From an uncultured Clostridia bacterium (GTDB taxonomy: Bacteria; Bacillota; Clostridia; TANB77; CAG-508), in the NCBI GenBank assembly GCA_934148985.1, contig CAKPDO010000001.1, positions 1 through 64,000 on the forward strand: a stretch of DNA of 64,000 nucleotides, in the 5' to 3' direction. The translations under genes and the position numbers were made by a program. A model generated the notes under the pieces. That model saw only the letters and a list, made by a program, of their open reading frames with translations, ran no database searches and was not told the DNA's origin. Positions 15,670 to 25,013 of this stretch are shown in pieces (position 1 is the stretch's first letter; each line of letters starts with the position of its first letter).

Positions 15670-16680
15670 ATGTTTAAATTCGGATGGGGACAAGACATAG
15701 GAATAGACCTAGGAACGGCAACGGTTATAGCATATATAAAGGGAAAGGGAATTGTATTACGCGAGCCATCAGTAGTTGCAGTGGACAATAATACTGGAGA
15801 GGTAGTAGCTGTAGGAGAAGAAGCAAGAAGAATGCTTGGAAGAACTCCAGGAAATATAGTTGCAACGAGGCCACTAAGAGAAGGTGTAATATCAGATTAT
15901 ACTGTAACAGAAAAGATGTTAAAATATTTTATTAACAAAGTTGGAGGAAAAACATTATTTTCACCAAGAATAATGATTTGTATCCCATCAAGAGTTACAG
16001 AAGTTGAAAAAAAGGCGGTAATAGACGCAGCAACAAATGCAGGAGCAAGAAAAGTGTATTTAATAGAAGAACCAATAGCAGCAGCCATTGGAGCGGGAAT
16101 TGATATTTCAAAACCATGTGGAAATATGGTTGTAGATATAGGAGGAGGAACAACAGATATTGCTGTAATATCACTTGGAGGTTCGGTTGTAAGCACATCA
16201 ATAAAAATTGCCGGAGATAAGTTTGATGAATATGTTTCAAAATATATTAAGAAGAAATATAATTTAGCAATAGGAGAAAGAACAGCTGAAGAACTTAAGG
16301 TAAATGTTGGGTGTGTATATCCAAAAATTCAAGATGTAGAAATGGATGTAAGAGGTAGAGATTTAACAACAGGTCTTCCAACAACAGTTACAATTCATTC
16401 AAGTGAAATGCTAGAAGCATTGCAAGAACCAGCATTGATGATTGTAGATGCAGTACATTCTGTATTAGAAAGAACACCACCAGAACTTGCAGCAGATATA
16501 AGTGACAAGGGGATATATATGACAGGAGGAGGCTGTTTGATTGATGGTTTAGATAAACTTTTACAGGAAAAAACTGGAATTAATGTAATGATTGCCCAAG
16601 ATACAGTTTCTTGTGTTGCACTTGGAACTGGTAAAGCTTTAGATAATTTAGACTCTTTGGACGAAAAAGCTCGTAGATAA
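15670..16680 (+). CDS. mbl: Rod-shape determining protein, MreB/Mbl family
   Basis: A bacterial actin homologue that organises lateral cell-wall synthesis as membrane-bound filaments. It has 336 residues, the full family length. Phosphate-binding motifs are present: GIDLGTATVIAYIKGKGIVL near the start and VVDIGGGTTDIAVISLGG at about 155-172, with the adenosine motif MTGGGCLIDGL at about 284. It is a single gene with its own promoter. mreC/mreD do not follow, which suits an mbl-type paralogue expressed near sporulation genes (spoIVB is next). The mbl versus mreB assignment is tentative. Confidence 0.92.
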   Translation: MFKFGWGQDIGIDLGTATVIAYIKGKGIVLREPSVVAVDNNTGEVVAVGEEARRMLGRTPGNIVATRPLREGVISDYTVTEKMLKYFINKVGGKTLFSPRIMICIPSRVTEVEKKAVIDAATNAGARKVYLIEEPIAAAIGAGIDISKPCGNMVVDIGGGTTDIAVISLGGSVVSTSIKIAGDKFDEYVSKYIKKKYNLAIGERTAEELKVNVGCVYPKIQDVEMDVRGRDLTTGLPTTVTIHSSEMLEALQEPALMIVDAVHSVLERTPPELAADISDKGIYMTGGGCLIDGLDKLLQEKTGINVMIAQDTVSCVALGTGKALDNLDSLDEKARR

Positions 16681-16763
16681 AGTAAAATTCGATACGAAAA
16701 TGATAATCAAATAAAGTATAAAAAAATAAAAAAAAAGCAATAATAAATTTGAAGGTGAAAGAA

Positions 16764-18010
16764 ATGAAAAATACAAAACGAATATTTATTATTGCTTTTT
16801 TGCTATGTATTTTTACATATTGTTGTAAAATAGATAGTATTCCAAAAAAGATAATTTTGTATGGTGGGGAAAACTTAAATATAGGAAATTTTTTGGGCAT
16901 ATCATTAAAAGTAGGAAATCAAGATTGTCAAACAATATTAGCATCATCAAATATAACTCAAGATACAAATTTAAAAAATAAAGAGATATCAGCAGATGTA
17001 AAATTATTTAATAAATTAAATGTAAAAGAAGTTTCAATAAATATAATAGATAAAACAACTGTAATTCCAGTGGGGCAAGTATCTGGATTAAAATTATATA
17101 CAAATGGGGTATTGGTTGTAGGAATGAGTGAAATAAAAGGAAAAGATGGCATAAGTTATAAGCCATATGAGGGAACTGAAATTCAAGAAGGGGACAGGAT
17201 AACCAAAATAGATGATAAAGAAGTAACAGATACGAATGGACTAATAAATATTGTAAATAAATCAAACGGAAAAAGTTTACAAATGGAATATGTAAGAAAT
17301 GGAGAAATAAATAGATGTGAGATTACACCAATACAATATACAGATAACACTTATAAATTGGGATTATGGGTAAGAGATAGCGCAGCTGGAATTGGAACTC
17401 TTACATTTTACGAACCATCAACAGGTAATTTTGCAGCACTTGGACATGGAATAACAGACAGTGATACTGGGAATTTAATAGAAATTCAAAATGGAGAATT
17501 TTTGACAACGAAGGTCCTATCAATAGAAAAAGGACTGAAACGGTAAACCAGGAAGAATACAGGGAACTATAGAAAATGGAACAACAATAGGAACAATATA
17601 TAAAAATAGTAATCTCGGAATTTACGGTACGGTTAGTAATTTATCAGGCATAAAAACAGATTTATCAAAAGAAGTAGAGGTAGCAAGAAGAGATGAAATA
17701 TTACTTGGAGAAGCCTCAATTTATTGTAATTTGGATAACAATAGTCAAGATGCAACTTCAAAAGGATATAAGATTGAAATTGAAAAGATATTTATAAATA
17801 ATGATACAGATAATAAGTCTATGCTAATAAAGGTGAAAGACCAAGAATTATTGGAAAAAACAGGTGGAATTGTTCAAGGAATGAGCGGATGCCCGGTTAT
17901 TCAAAATGGTAAGTTTATACGGAGCGGTTACAAATGTTTTAGTTAACGACCCTAGCCAAGGCTATGCTGTTTTTGGGGATATTATGCTTAAGGAAATGAG
18001 AGAAGATTAG
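16764..18010 (+). CDS. spoIVB: SpoIVB signalling peptidase, with two CGG +1 shifts
   Basis: SpoIVB is a forespore-secreted S55 serine protease that triggers pro-sigma-K processing. An N-terminal membrane anchor (residues about 5-22) and a PDZ domain (GISYKPYEGTEIQEGDRITK; VVGMSEIKGK) are visible. The His region is AALGHGITDSD, and the serine region is GIVQGMSGCPVIQ, where the usual GMSGSP has Cys in place of the last Ser. In-frame CGG codons at 17541 and 17920 each cause a +1 shift: EKGLK-G-KPGRIQGT and NGKFI-G-AVTNVLVNDPSQ. With both shifts it has 414 residues; without them it is cut into pieces. Start by ribosome-binding site aaggtgaaag. Confidence 0.9.
17541..17543 (+). other. CGG +1 shift site 1 in spoIVB
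   Basis: Codon 260 is CGG in frame 0 (aaa CGG taa). CGGT read as Gly avoids the next-codon TAA and gives LK-G-KPGRIQ. Confidence 0.85.
17920..17922 (+). other. CGG +1 shift site 2 in spoIVB
   Basis: In frame after site 1 (ata CGG agc). CGGA read as Gly gives KFI-G-AVTNVLVNDP, a conserved SpoIVB segment. Confidence 0.85.
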
Positions 18011-18079
18011 TGTCAAAAGCTATTGACAACAAATAAAATTAGCAATAAAATAAAGAAAAAATACTAGGAGGTAAAAATT

Positions 18080-19009
18080 ATGTTAGTAACAACAAGAGAA
18101 ATGTTTGAAAAAGCAATGAAAGAAAATTATGCAATAGGAGCATTTAATGTAAATAATATGGAGATTGTTCAAGCAATTGTAGATGCAGCTGCTGAAGAAA
18201 AGTCACCAGTTATATTACAAGCATCATCAAGTGCAATAAAATATGCAAGAATAAATTATTTAATGAAAATGGTAGAAGCAGCAACAGAAGAACATCCAGA
18301 AATACCAGTAGCAATCCATTTAGACCATGGTCCAGATTTTGAAACTGCTAAAATGTGTATAGATAATGGATTTACATCTGTAATGATAGATGGTTCTAAA
18401 TATAGTTTTGAAGAAAATGTCGCTTTAACTAAGAAAGTTGTAGAATATGCACATTCTAAAGGAGTAATGGTAGAAGCTGAAATTGGTAAACTTGCTGGAA
18501 TTGAAGATGAAGTAAATGTAGCAGCAAATGATGCAATTTACACAGATCCAGCAGATGCTGAAAGATTTGTCAAAGAAACTGGATGTGATTCTTTAGCTAT
18601 TGCCATCGGAACAAGCCATGGAGCTTATAAATTTAAAGGAGAAGCAAAATTACGTTTTGATATTTTAAAAGAAGTAAAGGCAAGAATTCCAAATACTCCA
18701 ATTGTACTTCATGGAGCATCAACTGTAATTCCAGAATTAGTTGAACAATGTAATAAATATGGAGCAAATATACCAGGTGCTAAGGGTGTTCCAGATGAAA
18801 TGTTACACACAGCAGCAATATCTGGAGTTTCTAAGATAAATGTTGATACAGATTTAAGACTTGCAATGACAGCAGGAATAAGAAAAGTGTTTGTTGAAGA
18901 TCCTTCAGCTTTTGATCCTCGTAAATATTTAACACCAGCAAGAGATTTAATAAAAGCTACAGTTCAACACAAAATAAGAGATGTATTTGGTTCAAGCAAT
19001 AAAGCATAG
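18080..19009 (+). CDS. fba: Class II fructose-bisphosphate aldolase
   Basis: A zinc-dependent aldolase that interconverts fructose 1,6-bisphosphate with dihydroxyacetone phosphate and glyceraldehyde 3-phosphate in glycolysis. It has 309 residues. Zn-ligand motifs are AIHLDHGPDFETAK (about 80-93), GTSHGAYKFKGEAKL (about 178-192) and VLHGASTV (about 211-218). The GAFNVNNMEIVQAIVDAA opening is typical of the family. The ribosome-binding site aggaggt is strong and a hairpin follows, so it is a single-gene unit with the codon choice of a highly expressed gene. Confidence 0.95.
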   Translation: MLVTTREMFEKAMKENYAIGAFNVNNMEIVQAIVDAAAEEKSPVILQASSSAIKYARINYLMKMVEAATEEHPEIPVAIHLDHGPDFETAKMCIDNGFTSVMIDGSKYSFEENVALTKKVVEYAHSKGVMVEAEIGKLAGIEDEVNVAANDAIYTDPADAERFVKETGCDSLAIAIGTSHGAYKFKGEAKLRFDILKEVKARIPNTPIVLHGASTVIPELVEQCNKYGANIPGAKGVPDEMLHTAAISGVSKINVDTDLRLAMTAGIRKVFVEDPSAFDPRKYLTPARDLIKATVQHKIRDVFGSSNKA

Positions 19010-19020
19010 TTTTTTATTAA

Positions 19021-19059
19021 AATTTAGGACGGAGAATTTTTGAAACTCCGTCCTAAATT
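19021..19059. terminator. Terminator hairpin after fba
   Basis: aatttaggacggag / ctccgtcctaaatt, a 14-base-pair stem between fba and the convergent smpB. Confidence 0.7.
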
Positions 19060-19131
19060 ATGATATTCAGAAACGCTATGTCACCGAGTGAATATTTCTG
19101 ATTGCAAATGACTAAAAATTCTGTTACAAAA

Positions 19132-19592
19132 TTAATAGTTCCCTTTCAAAGCGATTTGCATTCTTCTTTCAGCATCTTTTTTTGCAATATCTTCACGTTT
19201 ATCATAAAGTTTTTTCCCTTTACCAATTCCAAGTTCTAACTTAACCAAACTTCCTTTAAAATATAAGCTAATAGGAACCAAAGAAAAGCCTTTTGTTTGT
19301 ATTTTACCAATGAGTTTATTAATTTCAGACCTATTAAGTAAAAGTTTTCTATCTCTTAAAGGGTCTTTATTATAAATATTTCCAAATTCATAAGGGCTAA
19401 TGTGAATGCCTATAGCAAAGCATTCGCCGTTTTTGATATTGGCAAAAGAATCTTTTAAATTCACTTTTCCTCTTCTAATAGATTTTATTTCAGTACCGTG
19501 TTAAGACAATTCCGGCATTCGATTTTCTCTACTATATCGTAATTGTGATATGCATTTGGATTTTTTGCAATTAACTTTATATTTTCTGACAT
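19132..19592 (-). CDS. smpB: SsrA-binding protein SmpB, with two CGG +1 shifts
   Basis: SmpB delivers tmRNA to stalled ribosomes for trans-translation. The start [20 protein letters not shown] is followed by two in-frame CGG codons 15 bases apart. Skipping the C at each gives [21 protein letters not shown], the conserved first beta strands. The rest is standard ([40 protein letters not shown]). With both shifts it has 152 residues, the normal size. The coding strand is minus, so the C is inserted relative to the sense of the gene and not to one sequencing strand. No tmRNA gene is seen nearby. Confidence 0.92.
19496..19498 (-). other. CGG +1 shift site 2 in smpB
   Basis: In frame after site 1 (aca CGG tac tga). 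CGGT read as Gly avoids TGA and gives [14 protein letters not shown]. Confidence 0.88.
19512..19514 (-). other. CGG +1 shift site 1 in smpB
   Basis: Codon 27 is CGG in frame 0 (tgc CGG aat). CGGA read as Gly gives EC-G-IVLT. Confidence 0.88.
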
Positions 19593-19727
19593 TTTTTTAA
19601 CCTCACATTAAAATTTTAAAAAGATTATAGCATCAAAAAATAAAAAAGTCAAAAGCATTGCGAAATTAACAAAAATGTGCTTTAATAGAGAAGAAAAAAT
19701 AAAAATGTTATAAAGAGGGTAGTTTAA

Positions 19728-20330
19728 ATGCAAAAAAATATCATATCAAATTTTTTCAAACACATCAAATTAGTAAGCAAACACAAATGGCTTGTTTTTA
19801 AATTTAGTATAAGACTTGGAGTGCCAATTAGGGGATTATTACATGACCTTTCTAAATTTTTACCTGAAGAATTTATTGAAAGTGTAAAATTTTATGATGG
19901 AAAAGTAAGCCCTATTACCAGATGCAAGCAAAAAAAGGGATATTCTATGGCATGGCTTCATCATAAGGGAAGAAATAAACATCATACTGAATATTGGGTA
20001 GATTTTTCTTGCAAAGAAGTTGCACCAGTAATTCCATATAAATATGTGGCTGAAATGATATCAGATAAATTGTCGGCAAGCATCACTTATAATGGAAAAG
20101 ATTGGACGAATAGTTCGGAATATGATTATTGGGAAAAAGAAAAGAAAAAGATTATTGTAAATCCAAAAATTGAAAGACTTCTTGATGAGGTATTTTTGCA
20201 GGTGAAAGAAAAAGGAATAGAGCAAGTAATTACTAAAAAAAATGTAAAAACCTTATATCAAAAATATTGTGTAGATGATAAAACAAGCTATACGTATGAG
20301 TTACATGGAGAGTGGAAAAAATTAGATTAA
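19728..20330 (+). CDS. DUF5662 family protein
   Basis: A 200-residue cytoplasmic protein of the uncharacterised DUF5662 family, which I recognise from the pattern KHKWLVFKFSIRLGVPIRGL, LHDLSKFLPEEF and AWLHHKGRNKHHTEYW. The conserved His/Asp residues (LLHDLSK, HHKGRNKHH) resemble an HD-type metal site, so a phosphohydrolase-like role is possible but unproven. The ribosome-binding site is aaagaggg. It runs 37 bases ahead of the transketolase subunit on the same strand. Confidence 0.8.
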   Translation: MQKNIISNFFKHIKLVSKHKWLVFKFSIRLGVPIRGLLHDLSKFLPEEFIESVKFYDGKVSPITRCKQKKGYSMAWLHHKGRNKHHTEYWVDFSCKEVAPVIPYKYVAEMISDKLSASITYNGKDWTNSSEYDYWEKEKKKIIVNPKIERLLDEVFLQVKEKGIEQVITKKNVKTLYQKYCVDDKTSYTYELHGEWKKLD

Positions 20331-20367
20331 GGGAAAAAGCCCTAAACGAAAGGAATGTGAGAAAATT

Positions 20368-21288
20368 ATGAAAGAAGAAAAAAAAGCAACAAGAGAAAGT
20401 TATGGTGAAGCACTTGAAAAATTAGGCGAAAAATATAAAGATATTGTAGTTTTTGATGCTGATTTAGCGGGAGCAACAAAGACAATCAATTTTGCAAAAA
20501 AATTCCCAGAAAGATTTTTTGACATGGGAATAGCAGAAAGTAATATGATGAGTACAGCAGCTGGAATGGCAACTACAGGAAAAGTTCCATTTGCAAGTAC
20601 ATTTGCAGTTTTTGCAACAGGAAGAAGCTATGATCAAATTAGAAATAGTATTTGTTATCCAAATTTAAATGTTAAAATTTGTGGTACTCATTATGGTATA
20701 ACAGTTGGAGAAGATGGTGCAACACATCAAATGCTAGAGGATATAAGTTTGATGAGGACACTCCCTAACATGAAAGTTTTGAGTCCATCAGATGATACTG
20801 AAACAAAGTGGGCAATTGAAGAAGCTTATAAACAAAATGGCCCAGTATATGTAAGACTCTCAAGAATGGCTACACCTATTATTTATGATGAAAATCAAAA
20901 ATTTGAATTTGGAAAGATGATTCAAATTGGTGATGGAAAAGATGCAACAATTTTCGCAACAGGAGATGTTTTGCCAGAGGCTTTGAAAGCAAAAACTATT
21001 TTAGAGGAAAAAGGAATTTTTGTAAGAGTAATTGATGTTCATACAATAAAACCTATTGATGAAGACATGATTATAAAATGTGCTAAAGAAACAAAAAGAC
21101 TAATATCAATTGAAGACCATAATATAATAGGAGGCTTAGGTTCAGCAATTTCTGAGGTTTTAACAAGCAAATTCCCAGCTAAGCTGGAACGTATGGGTAT
21201 GAATGATGAATTTGGAAGGTCTGGTAAGGCAGAAGAATTGATTAAGTTTTATCATTTAGATGCTGAGGCAATCGTAAATAAATTTTAG
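20368..21288 (+). CDS. Transketolase, C-terminal subunit
   Basis: A 306-residue protein covering the pyrimidine-binding and C-terminal domains of transketolase. Motifs include DADLAGATKTINF, MGIAESNMMSTAAGMATTGK with the catalytic Glu, FATGRSYDQIRNSICYPNLN and GEDGATHQMLEDISLMRTLP. In split transketolases, an N-terminal thiamine-diphosphate subunit is normally encoded just upstream. Here the upstream neighbour is DUF5662, so the partner must lie elsewhere. The enzyme acts in the non-oxidative pentose phosphate pathway. The ribosome-binding site is gaaaggaatg. Confidence 0.92.
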   Translation: MKEEKKATRESYGEALEKLGEKYKDIVVFDADLAGATKTINFAKKFPERFFDMGIAESNMMSTAAGMATTGKVPFASTFAVFATGRSYDQIRNSICYPNLNVKICGTHYGITVGEDGATHQMLEDISLMRTLPNMKVLSPSDDTETKWAIEEAYKQNGPVYVRLSRMATPIIYDENQKFEFGKMIQIGDGKDATIFATGDVLPEALKAKTILEEKGIFVRVIDVHTIKPIDEDMIIKCAKETKRLISIEDHNIIGGLGSAISEVLTSKFPAKLERMGMNDEFGRSGKAEELIKFYHLDAEAIVNKF

Positions 21289-21290
21289 AA

Positions 21291-21349
21291 TGGCACAAAA
21301 AGAACCGGTCCCAATGTGTCATGGCACAAAAAGAACCGGTCCCAATGTG
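21291..21349 (+). repeat. Tandem copies of a ccggt intergenic repeat
   Basis: Two copies (21291-21318 and 21322-21349) of a 28-base unit containing aaaaagaaccggtcccaatg. The same core recurs at 25581-25700 and 47165-47242. This is a G/C-rich island in an A/T-rich genome, with no coding role seen. Confidence 0.75.
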
Positions 21350-21372
21350 CCCAAAATGAAAGGAAGATAGAA

Positions 21373-21837
21373 ATGGAAAAAGTAAGAGGATTTGAAATAG
21401 CAAAAGGATTTGAAGAAAAAGGAATAAATTTACCAGAAAGGAAAACAAGATGTTCGGCAGCATATGATATAGAAGCAGCTGAAGATGTAGTCGTACCAAG
21501 CTTTAAAAAAGGAATGAAACCAACATTAGTTGCAACAGGATTAAAAGCATATATGCAAGATGATGAAGTATTATATTTGTATGCAAAAAGTTCAGGATTT
21601 CCAAAAAAAGGAATTGTATTATCAAATTGTGTTGGTGTAATAGATGGAGATTATTATGAAAATGAAACAAATGATGGACATATAATGTTTTCAATAATAA
21701 ATTTAAAAGATGAAGATTTACATATAAAAAAAGGAGATAGTATAGGTCAAGCTATGTTTTCAAAATATTTAGTTGCAGATGATGATAATGCAACAGGAGT
21801 AAGAAAAGGTGGATTTGGTTCTACAAGTGAAAAATAA
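21373..21837 (+). CDS. dut: dUTP diphosphatase (trimeric dUTPase family)
   Basis: Hydrolyses dUTP to dUMP and pyrophosphate, keeping uracil out of DNA and supplying thymidylate synthesis. It has 154 residues. Motifs in order are CSAAYDIEAAEDVVV, LYAKSSGFPKKGIVLSNCVG, GVIDGDYYENETNDG and the C-terminal GGFGSTSEK phosphate-binding tail. The ATG at 21373 was chosen after aaggaagatag; an open frame extends upstream into the repeat but has no ribosome-binding site. It follows the tandem repeat, so it may be transcribed separately from the transketolase gene. Confidence 0.92.
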   Translation: MEKVRGFEIAKGFEEKGINLPERKTRCSAAYDIEAAEDVVVPSFKKGMKPTLVATGLKAYMQDDEVLYLYAKSSGFPKKGIVLSNCVGVIDGDYYENETNDGHIMFSIINLKDEDLHIKKGDSIGQAMFSKYLVADDDNATGVRKGGFGSTSEK

Positions 21838-21860
21838 ACAGATAAGAGGAGAAGGTTTTA

Positions 21861-23507
21861 GTGAAAAATTTTTTTGAAAAGATAAAAGAAAAGAGAAATA
21901 TTATAAGTGAAATTATAATCCTAATATTAATTGCATTTTTTAGTTTTAGTGTTGCACCTAAAACGTTTCAAAATGATACGTATTACTCTGTTGCAATAGG
22001 TAATTTAATAATGGAAAATGGGATTGATATGAAAGACCATTTTTCATGGCATGAGGATTTACCATATACATACCCTCATTGGTTAAATGACATATTAATT
22101 GCATTTGCTTATAATGTAGGAAACTGGGAAGGAATATATGTTTTAGTTTGTTTGATGTCAGTAGCACTTGGACTTTCAATATATATTGTAAACAAAAAAC
22201 TTAATAAAAATCAGTGGGTATCGTTTGCGGTTACAATAGGAGCAATGTATTTATTAAAAGATTATGTTGCAGCAAGGGCACAGCTTTCGACATTTATAAT
22301 ATATGCATGGGTAATTTATTTTATAGAAAAATTTATAGAAAATCCTAAAAAAATAGGATATGGAATAGGAATAATTTTATCATCAATATTAATTGCAAAT
22401 TTACATGTTGCAGCATGGCCATTTTTATTTATAATAAGCTTACCATATATTGCAGAATATATTATTTGCTTAATTGCAGATACTGTAATTTATGAAAAAT
22501 TATCAATATTACATAAAAAACATTTAATAAAAAAATATAAAAATGATGAAGAAAAGAAACAAAAAGTAATTGATGAATTAAACAAAATTGAACTTCAAAA
22601 TGAAAAAATAAAAGATGTAAGAGAAAAACAAGAACCATATAAATTAAAAATGAAATTGAATAAAAATGTTAAATGGTTAATTTTGATAATGATAATTTGT
22701 TGGTTAACAGGATTTTTAACTCCACTTGGAACAACGCCATATACGTATTTGGTAAAAACAATGGCTGGAAATACAATGAACAATATAAATGAACATTTAC
22801 CATTAACACTTGCAAATAATATTCCAATAATGTGCACACTTATAATTATTCTTTCACTTTTAATTTTTACAAAATCAAAAATAAGAGTAGCGGATGTATT
22901 CATGTTAGGTGGACTTACATATTTAATGTTTTCATCTAGAAGACATGCAACTTGGATTGCTATAATTGGTTCTATTATTTTAAATAGAATTATAATGGAC
23001 ACGATAGAAGTTTATAATAAAGAAAAGTTTGAAATATTATTAAAACAGATAGTCGGGGTAGTAGGAGCTCTTGTTGCTTGTTTAGCAATATATTATGGTG
23101 CTACATTTATAGACAAAAAGAAAAATAATAGTTATGTAAGTGAAAGCTCATATCCTGTGCAAGCAGCTGATTGGATTTTGGAAAATTTAGATGTAAAAAA
23201 TATAAAATTATTTAATGAATATAATTATGGTAGTTATTTATTATTTAGAGGAATACCAGTTTTTATTGATTCAAGAGCAGACCTATATGCTCCGGAATTT
23301 AATGGAAAAAATGATATTTTTATAGATTTTATAAATACATCTAATTTAGGCAGATATTATGGAAAGACATTTAAAGAATATGGAATAACACACGTTATTT
23401 TGTATAAAAACTCTAAAGTGAGTATGATTATTGATGAAACAGAACCTGAAAATTATAATAAAATATATTCTGATAAATATTTTGTTATTTATGAGGTTGT
23501 AAAATAA
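21861..23507 (+). CDS. Polytopic membrane protein, glycosyltransferase-like
   Basis: A 548-residue integral membrane protein with about ten hydrophobic segments and a Lys-rich cytoplasmic loop (about 215-270). After the first helix comes an exposed segment, KTFQNDTYYSVAIGNLIMEN and HFSWHEDLPYTYPHW, whose Asp and His-Trp pattern resembles the first loop of lipid-linked sugar transferases (GT-C fold). The C-terminal domain (about 420-548) is soluble, with YNYGSYLLFRGIPVFIDSRA. The start is GTG after agaggagaagg. A glycosyltransferase role is inferred from topology only. It is followed closely by murI. Confidence 0.65.
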   Translation: MKNFFEKIKEKRNIISEIIILILIAFFSFSVAPKTFQNDTYYSVAIGNLIMENGIDMKDHFSWHEDLPYTYPHWLNDILIAFAYNVGNWEGIYVLVCLMSVALGLSIYIVNKKLNKNQWVSFAVTIGAMYLLKDYVAARAQLSTFIIYAWVIYFIEKFIENPKKIGYGIGIILSSILIANLHVAAWPFLFIISLPYIAEYIICLIADTVIYEKLSILHKKHLIKKYKNDEEKKQKVIDELNKIELQNEKIKDVREKQEPYKLKMKLNKNVKWLILIMIICWLTGFLTPLGTTPYTYLVKTMAGNTMNNINEHLPLTLANNIPIMCTLIIILSLLIFTKSKIRVADVFMLGGLTYLMFSSRRHATWIAIIGSIILNRIIMDTIEVYNKEKFEILLKQIVGVVGALVACLAIYYGATFIDKKKNNSYVSESSYPVQAADWILENLDVKNIKLFNEYNYGSYLLFRGIPVFIDSRADLYAPEFNGKNDIFIDFINTSNLGRYYGKTFKEYGITHVILYKNSKVSMIIDETEPENYNKIYSDKYFVIYEVVK

Positions 23508-23518
23508 AAGGAGCGAAA

Positions 23519-24310
23519 ATGGATACAAGACCGATTGGAATATTTGATTCAGGAATTGGCGGGCTAACGGTTTTAGAAAAGCTAGAAAAAGCTATGCCAA
23601 ACGAGAAATTTATATATTTAGGTGACACTCTAAATTTTCCTTATGGAGAAAAAAGTAAAGAAGAAATAATTGGGTTTTCAAAGAAAAATATAGAATATCT
23701 AATAGGGCAAGATGTAAAAATGGTTATAATCGCCTGTGGAACAGCTACGAGTCAAAGTTTGGATGAAATGAAGATAATTTTTAATATTCCAATTGTTGGA
23801 ATTATTGAACCAACAGTAGATTATGTGAAAGAATTAAATATAAAGAAAATAGGGGTTATTGCTACGACTGGAACAATTAGAAGCGGAGCATGGGAGAAAA
23901 AATTAAAACAAAAAATTCCCAATATAGAAGTTATAAATAAAGCTTGCCCACTTCTTGCTAGTATTGCTGAAGAAGGAAAAGCAAGGTCGAGAGAAAGCAA
24001 GGATGCAGTTCATGAATATATGCAAGTTTTTAAGGAAAATAGTGTTGATACATTAATACTTGGATGCACACATTATCCTATATATGACGAAATTATCCAA
24101 GATGAATTTAAAAATAAAATTGATTTAATAAATACAGGAATGGCTGTTGCAGAAAAAGTAAAAAAGTATCTAATTGAAAACTGTAAAGAAAATACAAATG
24201 AAAGAAAGAAGTCAAAAATAGTAATAACAAAGCAAGAAAAAGATTTTTGTGTGAGAGCAAAAAATATTTTAAAATCAAGCCAAACGCTTGACATTACTAT
24301 ATTTAACTAA
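23519..24310 (+). CDS. murI: Glutamate racemase
   Basis: Makes D-glutamate for peptidoglycan. It has 263 residues. The two catalytic cysteines lie in IIACGTATSQ and LILGCTHYPIY. The N-terminal part IGIFDSGIGGLTVLEKLEKA and the YLGDTLNFPYGEKS loop are diagnostic. Thr in ACGTATS replaces the more common ACNTAS residue pattern, as in some clostridial enzymes. It starts 12 bases after the upstream membrane protein with ribosome-binding site aaaggag, so the two are probably co-transcribed. Confidence 0.94.
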   Translation: MDTRPIGIFDSGIGGLTVLEKLEKAMPNEKFIYLGDTLNFPYGEKSKEEIIGFSKKNIEYLIGQDVKMVIIACGTATSQSLDEMKIIFNIPIVGIIEPTVDYVKELNIKKIGVIATTGTIRSGAWEKKLKQKIPNIEVINKACPLLASIAEEGKARSRESKDAVHEYMQVFKENSVDTLILGCTHYPIYDEIIQDEFKNKIDLINTGMAVAEKVKKYLIENCKENTNERKKSKIVITKQEKDFCVRAKNILKSSQTLDITIFN

Positions 24311-24353
24311 TATAATAAATGTTATAAAAATAACAAAATAAAAGGAGCAATAA

Positions 24354-25010
24354 ATGTCAGACATAAAAAAAGACTTTTTTGATGAAAAATATAATAAGAT
24401 GACAGATGAAAATTTATTACAAGAAATAACACAAAATCAAAATAATATGGCATTAGACTGTCTAATAAACAGATATAAAGATGTAGTCGGAATGAAAGCC
24501 AATAAATTTTTTATGGTAGGTTCAGAAAAAGATGATATGTTGCAAGAGGGCTATATTGGTTTATATAAAGCTGTAAAGTCATTTGATAAAGAAAAGCAAA
24601 ATTCCTTTAAGACATTTGCTGGACTTTGCATAGAAAGACAAATGATAACAGCTGTAAAAAATTCAAACAGACAAAAACATATTCCACTAAATTCATCTTT
24701 ATCATTAAATTCTGGGGCATATGATGAAGATGACGATACAGAAGTAATGGAAATTTTAGATACAAGAAAAACTGGAGAAGATCCATTAGACATAGTAACT
24801 AAAAAGGAGTATTTTACGGTTGTAGAAAATGCAATAGATGATAGTTTAAGTGATTTTGAAAAAAAGGTTTTGCAGCATTACAAAAATGGAGAAAGTTATG
24901 CAGAAATTGCTCAAAAACTTCAAAGTAAAGTAAAATCAGTAGATACAGCTATTCAAAGAATACGAAAAAAAGCAATGAAAATAAAGCAAAAAATAGAAGA
25001 AGGAGACTAA
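24354..25010 (+). CDS. sigH: Sporulation sigma factor SigH
   Basis: An RNA polymerase sigma factor for the transition to sporulation. It has 218 residues. Region 2 is LINRYKDVVGMKANKFFMVG, EKDDMLQEGYIGLYKAVKSF and FKTFAGLCIERQMITAVKNS. Region 4 is DFEKKVLQHYKNGESYAEIA with VKSVDTAIQRIRKKAM. These match SigH/Spo0H rather than the vegetative factor because region 1 is absent and the core is short. It overlaps no neighbour but is three bases from the HD-domain gene, with which it likely forms a unit. Confidence 0.92.
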   Translation: MSDIKKDFFDEKYNKMTDENLLQEITQNQNNMALDCLINRYKDVVGMKANKFFMVGSEKDDMLQEGYIGLYKAVKSFDKEKQNSFKTFAGLCIERQMITAVKNSNRQKHIPLNSSLSLNSGAYDEDDDTEVMEILDTRKTGEDPLDIVTKKEYFTVVENAIDDSLSDFEKKVLQHYKNGESYAEIAQKLQSKVKSVDTAIQRIRKKAMKIKQKIEEGD

Positions 25011-25013
25011 TAA

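Noticed and set aside
19593..19727. tmRNA gene next to smpB
   Set aside because: Neither flank of smpB shows the tRNA-like ends or a tag reading frame.
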